A stretch of DNA of 64,000 nucleotides from Deltaproteobacteria bacterium Ga0077539. GTDB taxonomy: Bacteria > Myxococcota_A > Polyangia > Polyangiales > Ga0077539. The stretch covers positions 1-64,000 of the forward strand of contig LNEO01000085.1 of the NCBI GenBank assembly GCA_001465015.1, in the 5' to 3' direction. Positions within the stretch are counted from its first letter, which is position 1, and the number at the start of each line of letters is the position of its first letter. The position numbers and the translations under genes were made by a program. Below, in pieces: positions 19,904 through 29,289 of the stretch. The notes under the pieces were generated by a model. That model saw nothing but the letters and a program-made list of their open reading frames with translations. It was not told the DNA's origin and did no database searches.

Positions 19904-20203
19904 TCACGGGGACGGCAGCGTGATCTTCGGCTCCTTCGGGTGCCTGCGATAGAGAAGGATCGTCCCTCCCATCACCTGCGCGACTTCGCTCTTTGTCTGC
20001 GTCGCGAGAAACTCCGACGCCTCGTGACGATCCTCGTCCGCGCCCGATCCAAGCTTCACCTTGATGAGCTCGTGTCGCTCGAGCGCGACGTCGACCGCAC
20101 GCACGACGCCCTCGTCGATGCCGTCTTTTCCCAAGCGAACTATCGGTTGCAGCGCGTTTCCGATCGAGCGCAAATGGCGCTTTTGCTTTCCTGTAAGGGT
20201 CAC
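19904..20203 (-). CDS. yhbY: YhbY/CRM-domain RNA-binding protein
   Basis: LTGKQKRHLRSIGNALQPIVRLGKDGIDEGVVRAVDVALERHELIKVKL...GGTILLYRR. GTG start inside a larger spurious ORF. Confidence 0.92.
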   Translation of the reverse strand: MTLTGKQKRHLRSIGNALQPIVRLGKDGIDEGVVRAVDVALERHELIKVKLGSGADEDRHEASEFLATQTKSEVAQVMGGTILLYRRHPKEPKITLPSP

Positions 20204-20214
20204 GGCGCCCGGTT

Positions 20215-21057
20215 CTACCTCACTTTTCCGGTGCCGTTGGCCACAGCCTCGCTGCACACATCGTCCAGGCGATCCCCGCGGAGCGCCGCGACCGGCTCGC
20301 TCACGACGACACGCACCCCGCTGCGTTCGACGCGCGGCGAGCCCAACTTGCCTTCGTCCTCCGGGTCGACGTCGCGTGTCTGCCGGGCGATCCTGGCCTT
20401 TTCGTTCGCCTCGGCGCGCGCGTAGAGCGCCGCCACAGCGCGCAGCGAGCGGGCCGACCCCATCGCCCGCCCGAGCGCGTACAGCGAGAACCACAGCGGA
20501 ACGAGCGTCGAGCTCGCGCCATACGTCGCCCGCGTCGCGGCCACGGCCAGGAGCGAGACGACCGACGCGATCACCGCGAGTCGAAACGCCGCTGCCGTCT
20601 CGGACGCGGCGATTTCGTACGAGGTCTCCCAGCGATCCCACGCCGCGTGAAACTGCGACAACGCCGCGGCGATCCAGCCGATCGCAACGAGCAGTCCGCT
20701 GCCGTACGCCACGGAAAAATCGTCGAACAACGGTGTCTTGCTCGAGAGCCAGATCGACACCGGGATCCACGCGCCGCAGAGCACGCCTCCCACGAACATC
20801 GACGCGGCCGCAGAGAGCGCCCTTCGAGCGCCGCGCCCCACCGGAGCGGGCGCGCCAGACTCGATCGAAACCACCCTCTCGACCTCGACGCTCCTCGTCC
20901 GATACGCGCCAACTCCAGCGCGCTCTTCGGTGTGCGTCCTCGTGATCGTCTGCGGCCAGCGCGCGCGCGTCTGCTCCCTTCGCGAGTACGCGAGCACCCA
21001 CGGAACCGCCAACACCGAGAGCACCGACCCGGCAACGATGAGGAGAATGAGCTCCAC
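20215..21057 (-). CDS. Hypothetical multi-pass membrane protein
   Basis: GTG start, VELILLIVAGSVLSVLAVPWVLAYSRR and several further hydrophobic segments. Confidence 0.65.
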   Translation of the reverse strand: MELILLIVAGSVLSVLAVPWVLAYSRREQTRARWPQTITRTHTEERAGVGAYRTRSVEVERVVSIESGAPAPVGRGARRALSAAASMFVGGVLCGAWIPVSIWLSSKTPLFDDFSVAYGSGLLVAIGWIAAALSQFHAAWDRWETSYEIAASETAAAFRLAVIASVVSLLAVAATRATYGASSTLVPLWFSLYALGRAMGSARSLRAVAALYARAEANEKARIARQTRDVDPEDEGKLGSPRVERSGVRVVVSEPVAALRGDRLDDVCSEAVANGTGKVR

Positions 21058-21117
21058 TCTTCGAGTGTCCCATCGCCCCGACCGCGACGCACGCCGCCCC
21101 AACCCGAGGAAGCTCGA

Positions 21118-21489
21118 TCACCCCGCGGTCGCCGCAAAAGTCGCCGCCGTCTGCCCACACGTCCCACACACGCCCCCGTGGTCGAGCACGCCAGTGCACA
21201 GGTCGTTTGGACAGCACTCGCGCTCGACCTCCGCGCCGCCGCCTTCACTGGCTTCTTCTTCGCCTCGCTCGCTCGCTGCCATCTCCGCGGCAACCGGCGA
21301 ATCATCCAGGTTCTCCGCGATCGACTCAGGACCGCTCGTCGGGGCAACGTCCGAGTCGTCGCTGCTCCGGGCGTACTGGCTGAAGAGCCTCCCGCACGTT
21401 CCGCACAAGCCGGTCGCGTCGAGCGCGCCAGTGCACAGGTCGTCGGGACAACACACTCGTACCTCTTCGATTTCGCTCTCGCTCTGCAC
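21118..21489 (-). CDS. Small protein with duplicated zinc-ribbon-like motif
   Basis: CCPDDLCTGALDATGLCGTCG and CCPNDLCTGVLDHGGVCGTCG flank an acidic linker. GTG start inside a larger ORF. Confidence 0.65.
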   Translation of the reverse strand: MQSESEIEEVRVCCPDDLCTGALDATGLCGTCGRLFSQYARSSDDSDVAPTSGPESIAENLDDSPVAAEMAASERGEEEASEGGGAEVERECCPNDLCTGVLDHGGVCGTCGQTAATFAATAG

Positions 21490-21635
21490 GAGGCAACCAT
21501 ACCTCGGTCTGGACTCCAGCTCACGACGGACATCACCGACGCGCGCCGCGATCAGCGCCGCTGCCCCGCAGTCGCCCCGACGAGCGCCCATCGAGCAGTT
21601 GAACAACGCGTTGGACCACGGCACGATGAAGCGCG

Positions 21636-23522
21636 GTGCGCGCACGGGCGTCCAACTCATTCGCGGTTTGCTCTGCGCTCGCGCTGTTCGCGTCGGGCAG
21701 CAGCTGCACGCGCGCGACGATCCCCGAGCTCGAGCAATGGGACGCGCAACCGCGCGCGGACCGCCCATCGATGGACCCCGACGCTCGCGTGCTGCTGTGC
21801 AACGGCGTCCCCTGCGTCGACGACGATCCGTGCACGGTGTCCGAGTGCGTCGACCGCACGATGTGCGTTCACCTCAACGCGCCCACGCTGTGCCGCTGCG
21901 CGCCGGGCTGCGTCGCTCGAGCAGCGGGACAAGACGCCGCGCCCTGGTCGCTCGACGCGAGCGCCGAAGCAGGGACCTCCCTCGTGCTGACCAACGAAGG
22001 GGCGCTCACGACCGTGGTCGAGCAAGAAGAGCAGGACTTCTTGTGGGTTCCCAACACCAACGAGAGCACGATTTCTCGATGGGACGCCCGCCAGCAGCGC
22101 GAGCTCGCGCGGTATCGAGTCGGCGCGCAGACCGGCGAGTGCCTCGGGCGATGCTGCTGGGAAAATGGCTGCAACATGCCGTCGCGCACCGTCGTCGACG
22201 CCCGGGGTGACGCCTACATCGCGAGCCGCGGCTTCATGATGCAAGGCACCGTGAGCAAGATCGCCGCGCGACGCGCAGACTGCGTCGACCGCAATGGAAA
22301 CGGGACGATCGACACGAGCTCCGGGCCCACAGACGTCCGTCCCTACGGCCAAGACGAGTGCGTCCTGTGGACCGCAAACGTAGGGCCGATCAACGCGGTG
22401 CTTCGCTCGCTCGCCATCGACCGCGGCGACGAAGCGACCCCCAACGGCTACCCGTGGGTCGGCGCGTGCGCAAACCTCACTGGCGTCGGAAACGCCGGGC
22501 TCTTTCAGCTCGATCCGCGCACCGGCGCGACCATTCGTAGCGTCCCGTTCGATCGCTGCGCCTATGGCGCCGTCGTCACGTCGGACGGAACGCTCTGGCA
22601 GCACGCCTACTCGCGCGGACTCGTGCCGGTCAACCCGTACTCCGCCACCGTGGGAACGTTCGTCCCGCTGCCCACCACCTTCGCTCGAACGTGCACCGGC
22701 GGCACCAGCTACGGCATCACCGCAGACCTCTCGGGTCGCCTCTGGCTCTCGGGTCTTACGTGCTCCGACGCGCTCGGCTACGACCCACGCTCGAGAGCTT
22801 GGACGCGCGTCGATCTCCGCGCGCTCGGCGCGCGAACGGCCGGACTCGGGATCACGACGGACAACACCAACCGCATCTGGATGCCATCACTCGGCGCACC
22901 GCCCAAGCTCTTCGGATGGAGCGCCGACGCGTTCGTTCGCAACGCGAACATTCGCGAGAGCGAGATCCGGACGATCCATTTGTCGCTGTCCAGTCCGACC
23001 TCGTTCGCTCCCAGCGCGGTCGGCGCAGATCGCCTTGGTGCGCTTTGGGTCGCGTCCTACTCGACGTCATCACCGCTCGTGCGCGTCGACCCCGCGACCA
23101 ACAACCAGCAGAGCTTCGACGGGCCGAGGCGCGTGTACACGTACACGGATTTCACCGGCGGAGTGCGGCGGCTGCTCCTCGGCTCGGCGACCCACAGCGA
23201 GGTGATCGACACCGGCTGCCGCGCCCCTCAGCTCGCCGAGCTCACATGGGAAGCCGACACGCCGCCGTCGACGGCGTTGTCGTTTTCTCTACGAACGGCG
23301 TCCTCGCTCGAAGCGCTCGCGTCCGCGCCGCTCGTGGCGGTCGCGACAGTTCCGCCAGACACCGCGCCGGCAAACCTCACCGACCGACTGCGCAGCGCGG
23401 GCACCGTCGGAGCACGATTTGTCCGAATCAGCACAGCGTTTACTCCCTCGAGCACGCCGGTCGGAGCGCCGACGCTCCGCTCGCTCGAGCTCGCCTGGCG
23501 GTGCCTCAGCGGCCCTGGTTGA
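21636..23522 (+). CDS. Secreted/lipoprotein with Cys-rich N-terminus and propeller-like body (family A, copy 1)
   Basis: CNGVPCVDDDPCTVSECVDRTMCVHL, DFLWVPNTNESTISRWDARQQRELARYRVG, PYGQDECVLWTANVGPINAVLRSLAIDRGDE. Paralogous to 23638-25572 and 41699-43639. Confidence 0.8.
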   Translation: MRARASNSFAVCSALALFASGSSCTRATIPELEQWDAQPRADRPSMDPDARVLLCNGVPCVDDDPCTVSECVDRTMCVHLNAPTLCRCAPGCVARAAGQDAAPWSLDASAEAGTSLVLTNEGALTTVVEQEEQDFLWVPNTNESTISRWDARQQRELARYRVGAQTGECLGRCCWENGCNMPSRTVVDARGDAYIASRGFMMQGTVSKIAARRADCVDRNGNGTIDTSSGPTDVRPYGQDECVLWTANVGPINAVLRSLAIDRGDEATPNGYPWVGACANLTGVGNAGLFQLDPRTGATIRSVPFDRCAYGAVVTSDGTLWQHAYSRGLVPVNPYSATVGTFVPLPTTFARTCTGGTSYGITADLSGRLWLSGLTCSDALGYDPRSRAWTRVDLRALGARTAGLGITTDNTNRIWMPSLGAPPKLFGWSADAFVRNANIRESEIRTIHLSLSSPTSFAPSAVGADRLGALWVASYSTSSPLVRVDPATNNQQSFDGPRRVYTYTDFTGGVRRLLLGSATHSEVIDTGCRAPQLAELTWEADTPPSTALSFSLRTASSLEALASAPLVAVATVPPDTAPANLTDRLRSAGTVGARFVRISTAFTPSSTPVGAPTLRSLELAWRCLSGPG

Positions 23523-23637
23523 GCGGACGATCGTCGTCGCGTGGATGTTGCCAACCGGGCGCTTCGTTTCGCGGTAGAATCGGAGGACAATCATCTGGAT
23601 TCGCGCGCCTCGCGCCCCTTCGGATTGGAGCTTCATC

Positions 23638-25572
23638 ATGCGGCGAGCACTGCTCACATTACTTTCAGTCACTTGCGGATGGCTCGTGCACTGTACGGAC
23701 GCGACGCCCATCGAGGCGATCGACTCCGGCAACGATCGAGTCTCGATTCCAACGGACGGAATTCGGACCGACGCCACACAGCCCGGCGACGTGACCGCGC
23801 CGACGGACGTCGTTCGGCCGAGGACGTGCACGATCAACGACGAGTGCGACGACGGCAATCGTTGCACGATCGATGAGTGCGACATGAGCACGCGCATGTG
23901 CCGCTCGATCAACGACGTGTCGCAATGCGCGTGTGACCCTGCGTGCATGACGACCGGCATCGGCGGCATGGGCGGACGGCCCTTCTCCGACGAAGGACGC
24001 CGCGGCGTCGAGTTCGACGCGCCGTCCGGCGGACTGTTGGTCCGCGCAGAGTCTCGACGCGCTGACTACCTCTGGGTTCCCAACGTAAACGAGAGCACCG
24101 TCTCGAAGTGGGACGCGACGATGGCCCGCGAAATCGCTCGCTATCGCGTCGGCATCGCCGCCGGTGAGTGTCGAGGAATGTGCTGCCACGCCTCGCCGTG
24201 CAACATGCCGTCGCGCGTCGTGATCGACGGCTTCGGTGACGTGTACGTGGCCAACCGCGGCTTCGGCATGCAAGGCACCGTCACCAAGGTCGCCGCGGAT
24301 CAACGCGACTGCGTCGATCGCAACGGCAACGGCATGATCGACACGAGCACCGGACCTTCCGACGTCCGTCCGTACGGCGAGGACGAGTGCATGCTCTGGA
24401 CGAGCAACGTCGGAATGCCCAACGCGATCCTCCGATCGATCGCGATCGACCGAGGCAACGAGGACTTCCCGCAGGGCTTCCCGTGGGTCGGATCGTGCGC
24501 CGATGCCAACTTCGGCGCCGCGACCAACGCGGGGCTCTTCAAGCTCAACCCGCGAACCGGCGCGGTGATCGCGACAGCGCCCATGGGCCGCTGCGCGTAC
24601 GGCGCCGTCGTCACACCGGACGGAACGCTCTGGGAGCACGCGCTCGGCGAAGGCGTCGTTCCCGTCAACGTGACGACAGCAACCACAGGCGCCATGGTGC
24701 CCGAGCCGGCGGTCGGCTCGCCGTTGCGCAACGAGTGCAACCGGACGAACACCTGGGAGCGCTCGTATGGAATCACCACGGACATTCGAGGCCGCATCTG
24801 GTTGTCCGGCTCGGGCTGCTCCGACGTGATCGGGTACGACCCGGCGTCGCGCACGTGGTCGCGCGCGGCGCTGCACGCGGTCGCGGGCGTTCCGTTCGGC
24901 ACGTTCGTGGGCTCGGGTGTGACCGTCGACCCGATGAATCGCGTGTGGGCGCCGATGAGCGGCAACCCATTCAGGCTCTTCTCGTTCGACGCCGACTCGT
25001 TTGCTCCCAACGCGCTGATCCCCGCCGCCGCAATCACGACGCGAACGATCCCGCGCGCGTGGAACTCGAGCGCGATCGGCGCCGATCGCGCTGGCATGCT
25101 CTGGGTCGCTACGTCCGACGTAGGACCGTTGCTTCGCTACAACCCGATGACCAACGCCGTGGACACCTTCGACGGCCCCAACCGCGTATACACGTACACG
25201 GACTTCACGGGCGCCGTTCGCCGCCTGGTGATCGGAACCGGCACGCACACCGAGCTCTTCAGCGCGTGCCCCGGCGCGCTCTGGGCAGAGCTGCGCTGGG
25301 ACGCGAACCTTCCGCCCGGCACGTCGCTGGTGTTCAACGTTCAGTTCGCAGAGACGATGGTCGGCCTCGGCTCGGCGGCGCCGATCGCGCTCGCGACCAC
25401 CACGCGTGACACGTCGCCGGTCGACATCCAGAGCAAGCTGCGGATGCTCATGATGACCAACCCCGGCCGCTTTGCGCGCCTCACGGTGACCTTCAACCCG
25501 ACGAGCATGCCCGTCGCGTCGCCGGTCCTGCGATCGGTCTCGCTCGGTTGGCGCTGCCCTGGCGAGGGTTGA
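23638..25572 (+). CDS. Lipoprotein with Cys-rich N-terminus and propeller-like body (family A, copy 2)
   Basis: CDDGNRCTIDECDMSTRMC, GRPFSDEGRRGVEFDAPSGGLLVRAESRRADYLWVPNVNESTVSKWDA. Confidence 0.85.
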   Translation: MRRALLTLLSVTCGWLVHCTDATPIEAIDSGNDRVSIPTDGIRTDATQPGDVTAPTDVVRPRTCTINDECDDGNRCTIDECDMSTRMCRSINDVSQCACDPACMTTGIGGMGGRPFSDEGRRGVEFDAPSGGLLVRAESRRADYLWVPNVNESTVSKWDATMAREIARYRVGIAAGECRGMCCHASPCNMPSRVVIDGFGDVYVANRGFGMQGTVTKVAADQRDCVDRNGNGMIDTSTGPSDVRPYGEDECMLWTSNVGMPNAILRSIAIDRGNEDFPQGFPWVGSCADANFGAATNAGLFKLNPRTGAVIATAPMGRCAYGAVVTPDGTLWEHALGEGVVPVNVTTATTGAMVPEPAVGSPLRNECNRTNTWERSYGITTDIRGRIWLSGSGCSDVIGYDPASRTWSRAALHAVAGVPFGTFVGSGVTVDPMNRVWAPMSGNPFRLFSFDADSFAPNALIPAAAITTRTIPRAWNSSAIGADRAGMLWVATSDVGPLLRYNPMTNAVDTFDGPNRVYTYTDFTGAVRRLVIGTGTHTELFSACPGALWAELRWDANLPPGTSLVFNVQFAETMVGLGSAAPIALATTTRDTSPVDIQSKLRMLMMTNPGRFARLTVTFNPTSMPVASPVLRSVSLGWRCPGEG

Positions 25573-25684
25573 GAGCGCACGCAGCGGACCGCCAGCGCGG
25601 CGGACCGCCGCATAGCCTGTTCGCGCTCAGCGAAGACCCCGGACTCGAAGTCGACGCGTCGAGTTCGAGGGGGAGAAAGTAAAA

Positions 25685-25730
25685 CAGCGGCAAGGTGGCG
25701 TGGGGGGGGGACCGCCTCAGCTTGCCGCTG
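25685..25730. terminator. Putative bidirectional stem-loop between convergent genes
   Basis: CAGCGGCAAG...CTTGCCGCTG perfect 10-bp stem, inner GGCG/CGCC, and a G9 run in the loop. Confidence 0.5.
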
Positions 25731-25852
25731 CAAGAGAGAGTCTGGCACAACCGCGAATTGTTGCAAGCCAGATTTCGTTCACCGAACACTTTTTCGACGC
25801 GAAGCGAGTTCCGTGTTCGTGAAGGACATCGCGGCGTCGAACGCGCTCGCGA

Positions 25853-26863
25853 CTACCAGTCGCCGCCGCCGCCGCCGCCAGAGTCTCCGCCGCCGGAGTC
25901 CCAACCGGAGCTGCTTCCACCAGCGTCGTAGGAGCTCCCACCGCCGTAGTCCGACGTTCCCGAAGGCGTCTCGTACGTCGTCGTCGTGTAGGTCTCGCTT
26001 CCGTGGTTGTCCATTGCACGGCCGATGGCATAGCCAGCGATCCCGCCGACGGCAGCGCCTGCGACGCCCGCGGCCACCGGCGAAATCCCGCCGCCGCTGC
26101 CGTAGCCCGGACCGTAGCCCGGACCGTAACCGGGTCCGTACCCAGGTCCCTGCGGACCGAAGCCCGGACCGCCAGGCGGACCGTACCCGCCGTTGAAGCC
26201 CGGCGCGGAGCCACGCGAGGCGCGGCGGATGAGCGCGATGGCGCCGAAGATCACGAGCGCGCCGATGCCGAGGCACAAGAATGTGCCGATCGGCGAGCCG
26301 CTTCGCTCGCGGTTCGTCGACGTGCGATAGCCCGACCGAACGGGCGGCGCGTAGTTGTTGTACGGGTTGACGTTCTGCGGCGGCATGTACGCGGGGCCCG
26401 AGCCGACGAAGGTCTGCGCTCGGCCGAGGATCGCGTTGATGCCCATGCCCCACTGCGACTGCCGGAAGAACGGGTCGCCCGCGTCCTCGATCGATCGCCA
26501 CGTCTGCGGACCGATGCGCGTCCCCGTCCCGAAACGAACGCTGGTGCGTCGAATGTTCGGCGCGATCGCGACGACCACGACGTTGGGCGCGCCGACCTGC
26601 GCGCCGACATGCCGGTCGAACGCGTTTCGATCGAAGAACGCGTTCGTCGTGAGGACGCGGACATCGAATGGATACATCGCGACCGCGCTCTGCATGGTGG
26701 CGCGCTCCATCGGCGAGAGCAGCGAGGCCTCGTCGCGGACAGCCAGCATCCCGGCCTCCGCTGTCGATGCGACGGACGAAACAGCGAGCGCCGCGGCGAG
26801 CGCCAGCGGCATCGTCACCCGACCCCAGGTCAACCGACGAGACACCAATCTTGAGAGAGCCAT
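25853..26863 (-). CDS. TPM-domain-like secreted/membrane protein with Gly-rich tail
   Basis: Signal peptide, LAVRDEASLLSPMERATMQSAV, hydrophobic IGTFLCLGIGALVIFGAIALI, and tail SSSGWDSGGGDSGGGGGGDW. Confidence 0.75.
   Translation of the reverse strand: MALSRLVSRRLTWGRVTMPLALAAALAVSSVASTAEAGMLAVRDEASLLSPMERATMQSAVAMYPFDVRVLTTNAFFDRNAFDRHVGAQVGAPNVVVVAIAPNIRRTSVRFGTGTRIGPQTWRSIEDAGDPFFRQSQWGMGINAILGRAQTFVGSGPAYMPPQNVNPYNNYAPPVRSGYRTSTNRERSGSPIGTFLCLGIGALVIFGAIALIRRASRGSAPGFNGGYGPPGGPGFGPQGPGYGPGYGPGYGPGYGSGGGISPVAAGVAGAAVGGIAGYAIGRAMDNHGSETYTTTTYETPSGTSDYGGGSSYDAGGSSSGWDSGGGDSGGGGGGDW
26098..26157 (-). repeat. 12-bp imperfect tandem repeat encoding GPGY
   Basis: Successive GTACCC/GTAGCCCGGACC-type units; protein GPGYGPGYGPGYGPGY. 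Confidence 0.75.
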
Positions 26864-26984
26864 GTTCGGTCCTCCTTCACGCCAGCCGCTCATAGGGGGA
26901 AACAGCCTTGGGCAAGCGTGAGAACACGCGGAGGATAAAGCTCCCATCCGGGATAGCAAGCCGCGCTTTTTTCGCAGGATGCCC

Positions 26985-27623
26985 TCAGCTCGCTCGAGCG
27001 CCGTCCAGCGGACCGGCGTCCCGGGCGAACAACAGGGCGTGCGTCGCGAACACGAGCGGCACGATAAACAACGGGATCAGGACGAACGGCAGCCGCCCCG
27101 CCATCGCGATGAACCGCCCGTCCCGCTCGACGAGCGCCACGAACTGCGCGTGAAACACCACCGTGACGATGTCCACCAATCCGACGACGCCCCACGCTCG
27201 CCGCGCGAGCCGAGACGACGGCGCGCGCGAAGCAACCATCGCGAGCAGCGCAGCGCCGACACCCACAACCAAATCGCCCCAGCCAGCGTGCGACGCCCAA
27301 CGCTCGGGCAACACGCTCTTGGCGCCGAAGAACACAAAGGCCGCGCCGATCGGGGCGCGCAGCGCCTGAAACCAAAGGATCCTCCTCGTCTCGATCCCGT
27401 CCACCGACGATCGAAACCGGGGCAGCTTTCGATAGGCCATCCACAGAAGCACGTTCGTCCCGAGCACCACCGCCGGAATCACTGGTGGCGCAATCCCCAC
27501 GAACGCGCCTGCCGCTCCCGCGATCAGCACCGCCACCCCCCAACACCCAACGACCCACAGCACCGCGCCCTCCTTCGAGCGGCCCCGTCCATCACCCTCG
27601 ACGTTCGTGACAATCGACTGCAT
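26985..27623 (-). CDS. Hypothetical membrane protein
   Basis: ATG at 27623 (MQSIVTNVEGDG) followed by about six hydrophobic segments. Confidence 0.65.
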   Translation of the reverse strand: MQSIVTNVEGDGRGRSKEGAVLWVVGCWGVAVLIAGAAGAFVGIAPPVIPAVVLGTNVLLWMAYRKLPRFRSSVDGIETRRILWFQALRAPIGAAFVFFGAKSVLPERWASHAGWGDLVVGVGAALLAMVASRAPSSRLARRAWGVVGLVDIVTVVFHAQFVALVERDGRFIAMAGRLPFVLIPLFIVPLVFATHALLFARDAGPLDGARAS

Positions 27624-27768
27624 CGTTAATCCTCGCCTTCTTCGACGAGCTCGATCTTCAACACGCATACCAAGGCCACGCCCGGCGACCCGCGTGGCGT
27701 CGAGCGCGTAAATCGCTGACGGCCTCGCGCGGCCCCAGTCGAGCCGCGCCTCGAGAGCTGTCAGATCT

Positions 27769-27980
27769 GACACGCGCCCGAATGAACCCCGGGGCGTGTC
27801 TGCTTCCAACCTCGGCGTCGAATGACAATCGCTCCGCCTTCGGTTGGCGACACGCGCCCGAATGAACCCCGGGGCGTGTCTGCTTCCAACCTCGGCGTCG
27901 AGTGACAATCGCTCCGCCTTCGGTTGGCGACACGCGCCCGAATGAACCCCGGGGCGTGTCTGCTTCCAACCTCGGCGTCG
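27769..27980. repeat. 80-bp tandem direct repeat, about 2.65 near-identical copies, each with two inverted repeats
   Basis: Unit starts gacacgcgcccgaatgaaccccggggcgtgtctgcttccaacctcggcgtcg at 27769, 27849 and 27929; copies 1 and 2 differ at about one base. Confidence 0.97.
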
Positions 27981-28011
27981 CTGGCGGCATCTTCATTGCT
28001 ACGCTCGCGCT

Positions 28012-29289
28012 GTGACGTCCGCCGACGCGAGCTCGATCATCGCTGGCCGCGTGGCCGCCATCGCCGGCGGGTTCTTTCGCTTTCGTGCCACCCTCGTGCC
28101 GCCTGCCGCGCTCCTCGCCTGGATCGTAGCGATGGCGCACGGAGCGCCGCGATCGCAGCTCGTCGCGCTGGCGACGGGCATGACCGTCACCTCGCTGTTC
28201 TTCGTCTACGAAGCGCGACGCGCGGAGCGGCCGATGAGCGAGAACCGCTTCGCCGTGTCTCTCTCGGTCACGATCGTGGCGCTGGGCGCCGCGACGCTCA
28301 TCACCGGAGGAATCACGAGCCCGATGCTCCCGTTGCTCTTTGCGCCGACCATCACAGCGTTCGCGGCATTCGCGCGCAGGCGTGCCTCGTTGGCCATCCT
28401 CGTGAGCTTCGTTTGCATCGTCATCGCGCTCTTCGCGCTGGGGGACCGAACGCCGTTTTCTCCGCTCGCGATCGAGGCGCGCGTCGCGCTGACGGCGTTG
28501 TTTTCGCTCGTGACCGCAGCGCTGCTCTGGTCGAGCGTCGCAGGGCTCGCCGACGGCTACACGCGCGCCGCAGCAGAGGTCGCGTCGCTCCGCGAGGACA
28601 CCGTCGCGCGCGTGCTCGAGCGCTCTCGGGTGCTCGACGCGGTGGGCGCAAAAGTAGCCCATGAAATCAAAAATCCGCTGGCGGCGATCAAGGGTCTCGC
28701 GCAGCTCTCGCGCAGACAAGCGACGGACGAGCAGAGCGAGCGGAGGCTCGCGGTGATCGAGCGCGAGGTCGAGCGCATCGAGGCCGTGCTTCGCGACTAC
28801 CTCACCTTCGCGCGGCCCTTCGACGCGCTCGAGCGCGAACCCGTGGCGATCGACGCGCTCGTCGAGCGAGTGCTCGCCGCGCTCGAGCCACGGGCTCAGC
28901 GCGCAGAGGTCACACTGCAGTACAAATCGCGCTGCTCAGCAGTGATACAGGGCGACCGACGCAAGCTCGAATCCTCCCTCATCAACGTCGGGATCAACGC
29001 GATCGAAGCGTCTCCCAGGGGCGCATCGGTGACGTTCGAGTCCGCCCAGCACGAGGTCGAGCGCGTATTGGTCACAGTTCACGACGAGGGCCCGGCGCTG
29101 AGCGCCGCGACCCTCGCGCGGATCGGCACTCCGTTCTTTACGACGCGCTCCGACGGGACCGGCCTCGGGGTCGCCATCGCCCGAGGGGCCGTCGAGCAAC
29201 ACGGCGGCACGCTCGAGCTCTCCTGCCCCGAGCGCGGAGGAACGACCGTCACGATCACCCTCCCCAACACCGAGGCGATCAGCGCATGA
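28012..29289 (+). CDS. Sensor histidine kinase
   Basis: H-box AHEIKNPLAAIKGLAQLSRR, N-box INVGINAIEAS and G-box GTGLGVAIARGAVEQHGG; hydrophobic N-terminal segments. Probably GTG start. Confidence 0.92.
   Translation: MTSADASSIIAGRVAAIAGGFFRFRATLVPPAALLAWIVAMAHGAPRSQLVALATGMTVTSLFFVYEARRAERPMSENRFAVSLSVTIVALGAATLITGGITSPMLPLLFAPTITAFAAFARRRASLAILVSFVCIVIALFALGDRTPFSPLAIEARVALTALFSLVTAALLWSSVAGLADGYTRAAAEVASLREDTVARVLERSRVLDAVGAKVAHEIKNPLAAIKGLAQLSRRQATDEQSERRLAVIEREVERIEAVLRDYLTFARPFDALEREPVAIDALVERVLAALEPRAQRAEVTLQYKSRCSAVIQGDRRKLESSLINVGINAIEASPRGASVTFESAQHEVERVLVTVHDEGPALSAATLARIGTPFFTTRSDGTGLGVAIARGAVEQHGGTLELSCPERGGTTVTITLPNTEAISA

Noticed and set aside
19904-21217. 437-aa ORF as one protein
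   Set aside because: Only the last 99 codons (YhbY) are meaningful; the rest is antisense-type sequence overlapping the membrane protein.
27769-27980. CRISPR array
   Set aside because: The whole 80-bp unit repeats without variable spacers, there are under three units, and no cas genes are nearby.
27769-27980. Integron attC array
   Set aside because: No integrase and no cassette ORFs between units; inverted repeats do not match RYYYAAC/GTTRRRY core spacing convincingly.
27658-28719. 353-aa minus-strand ORF containing repeated TPRLEADTPRGSFGRV
   Set aside because: The peptide repetition is just translation of the 80-bp DNA repeat; the rest is antisense to the histidine kinase.
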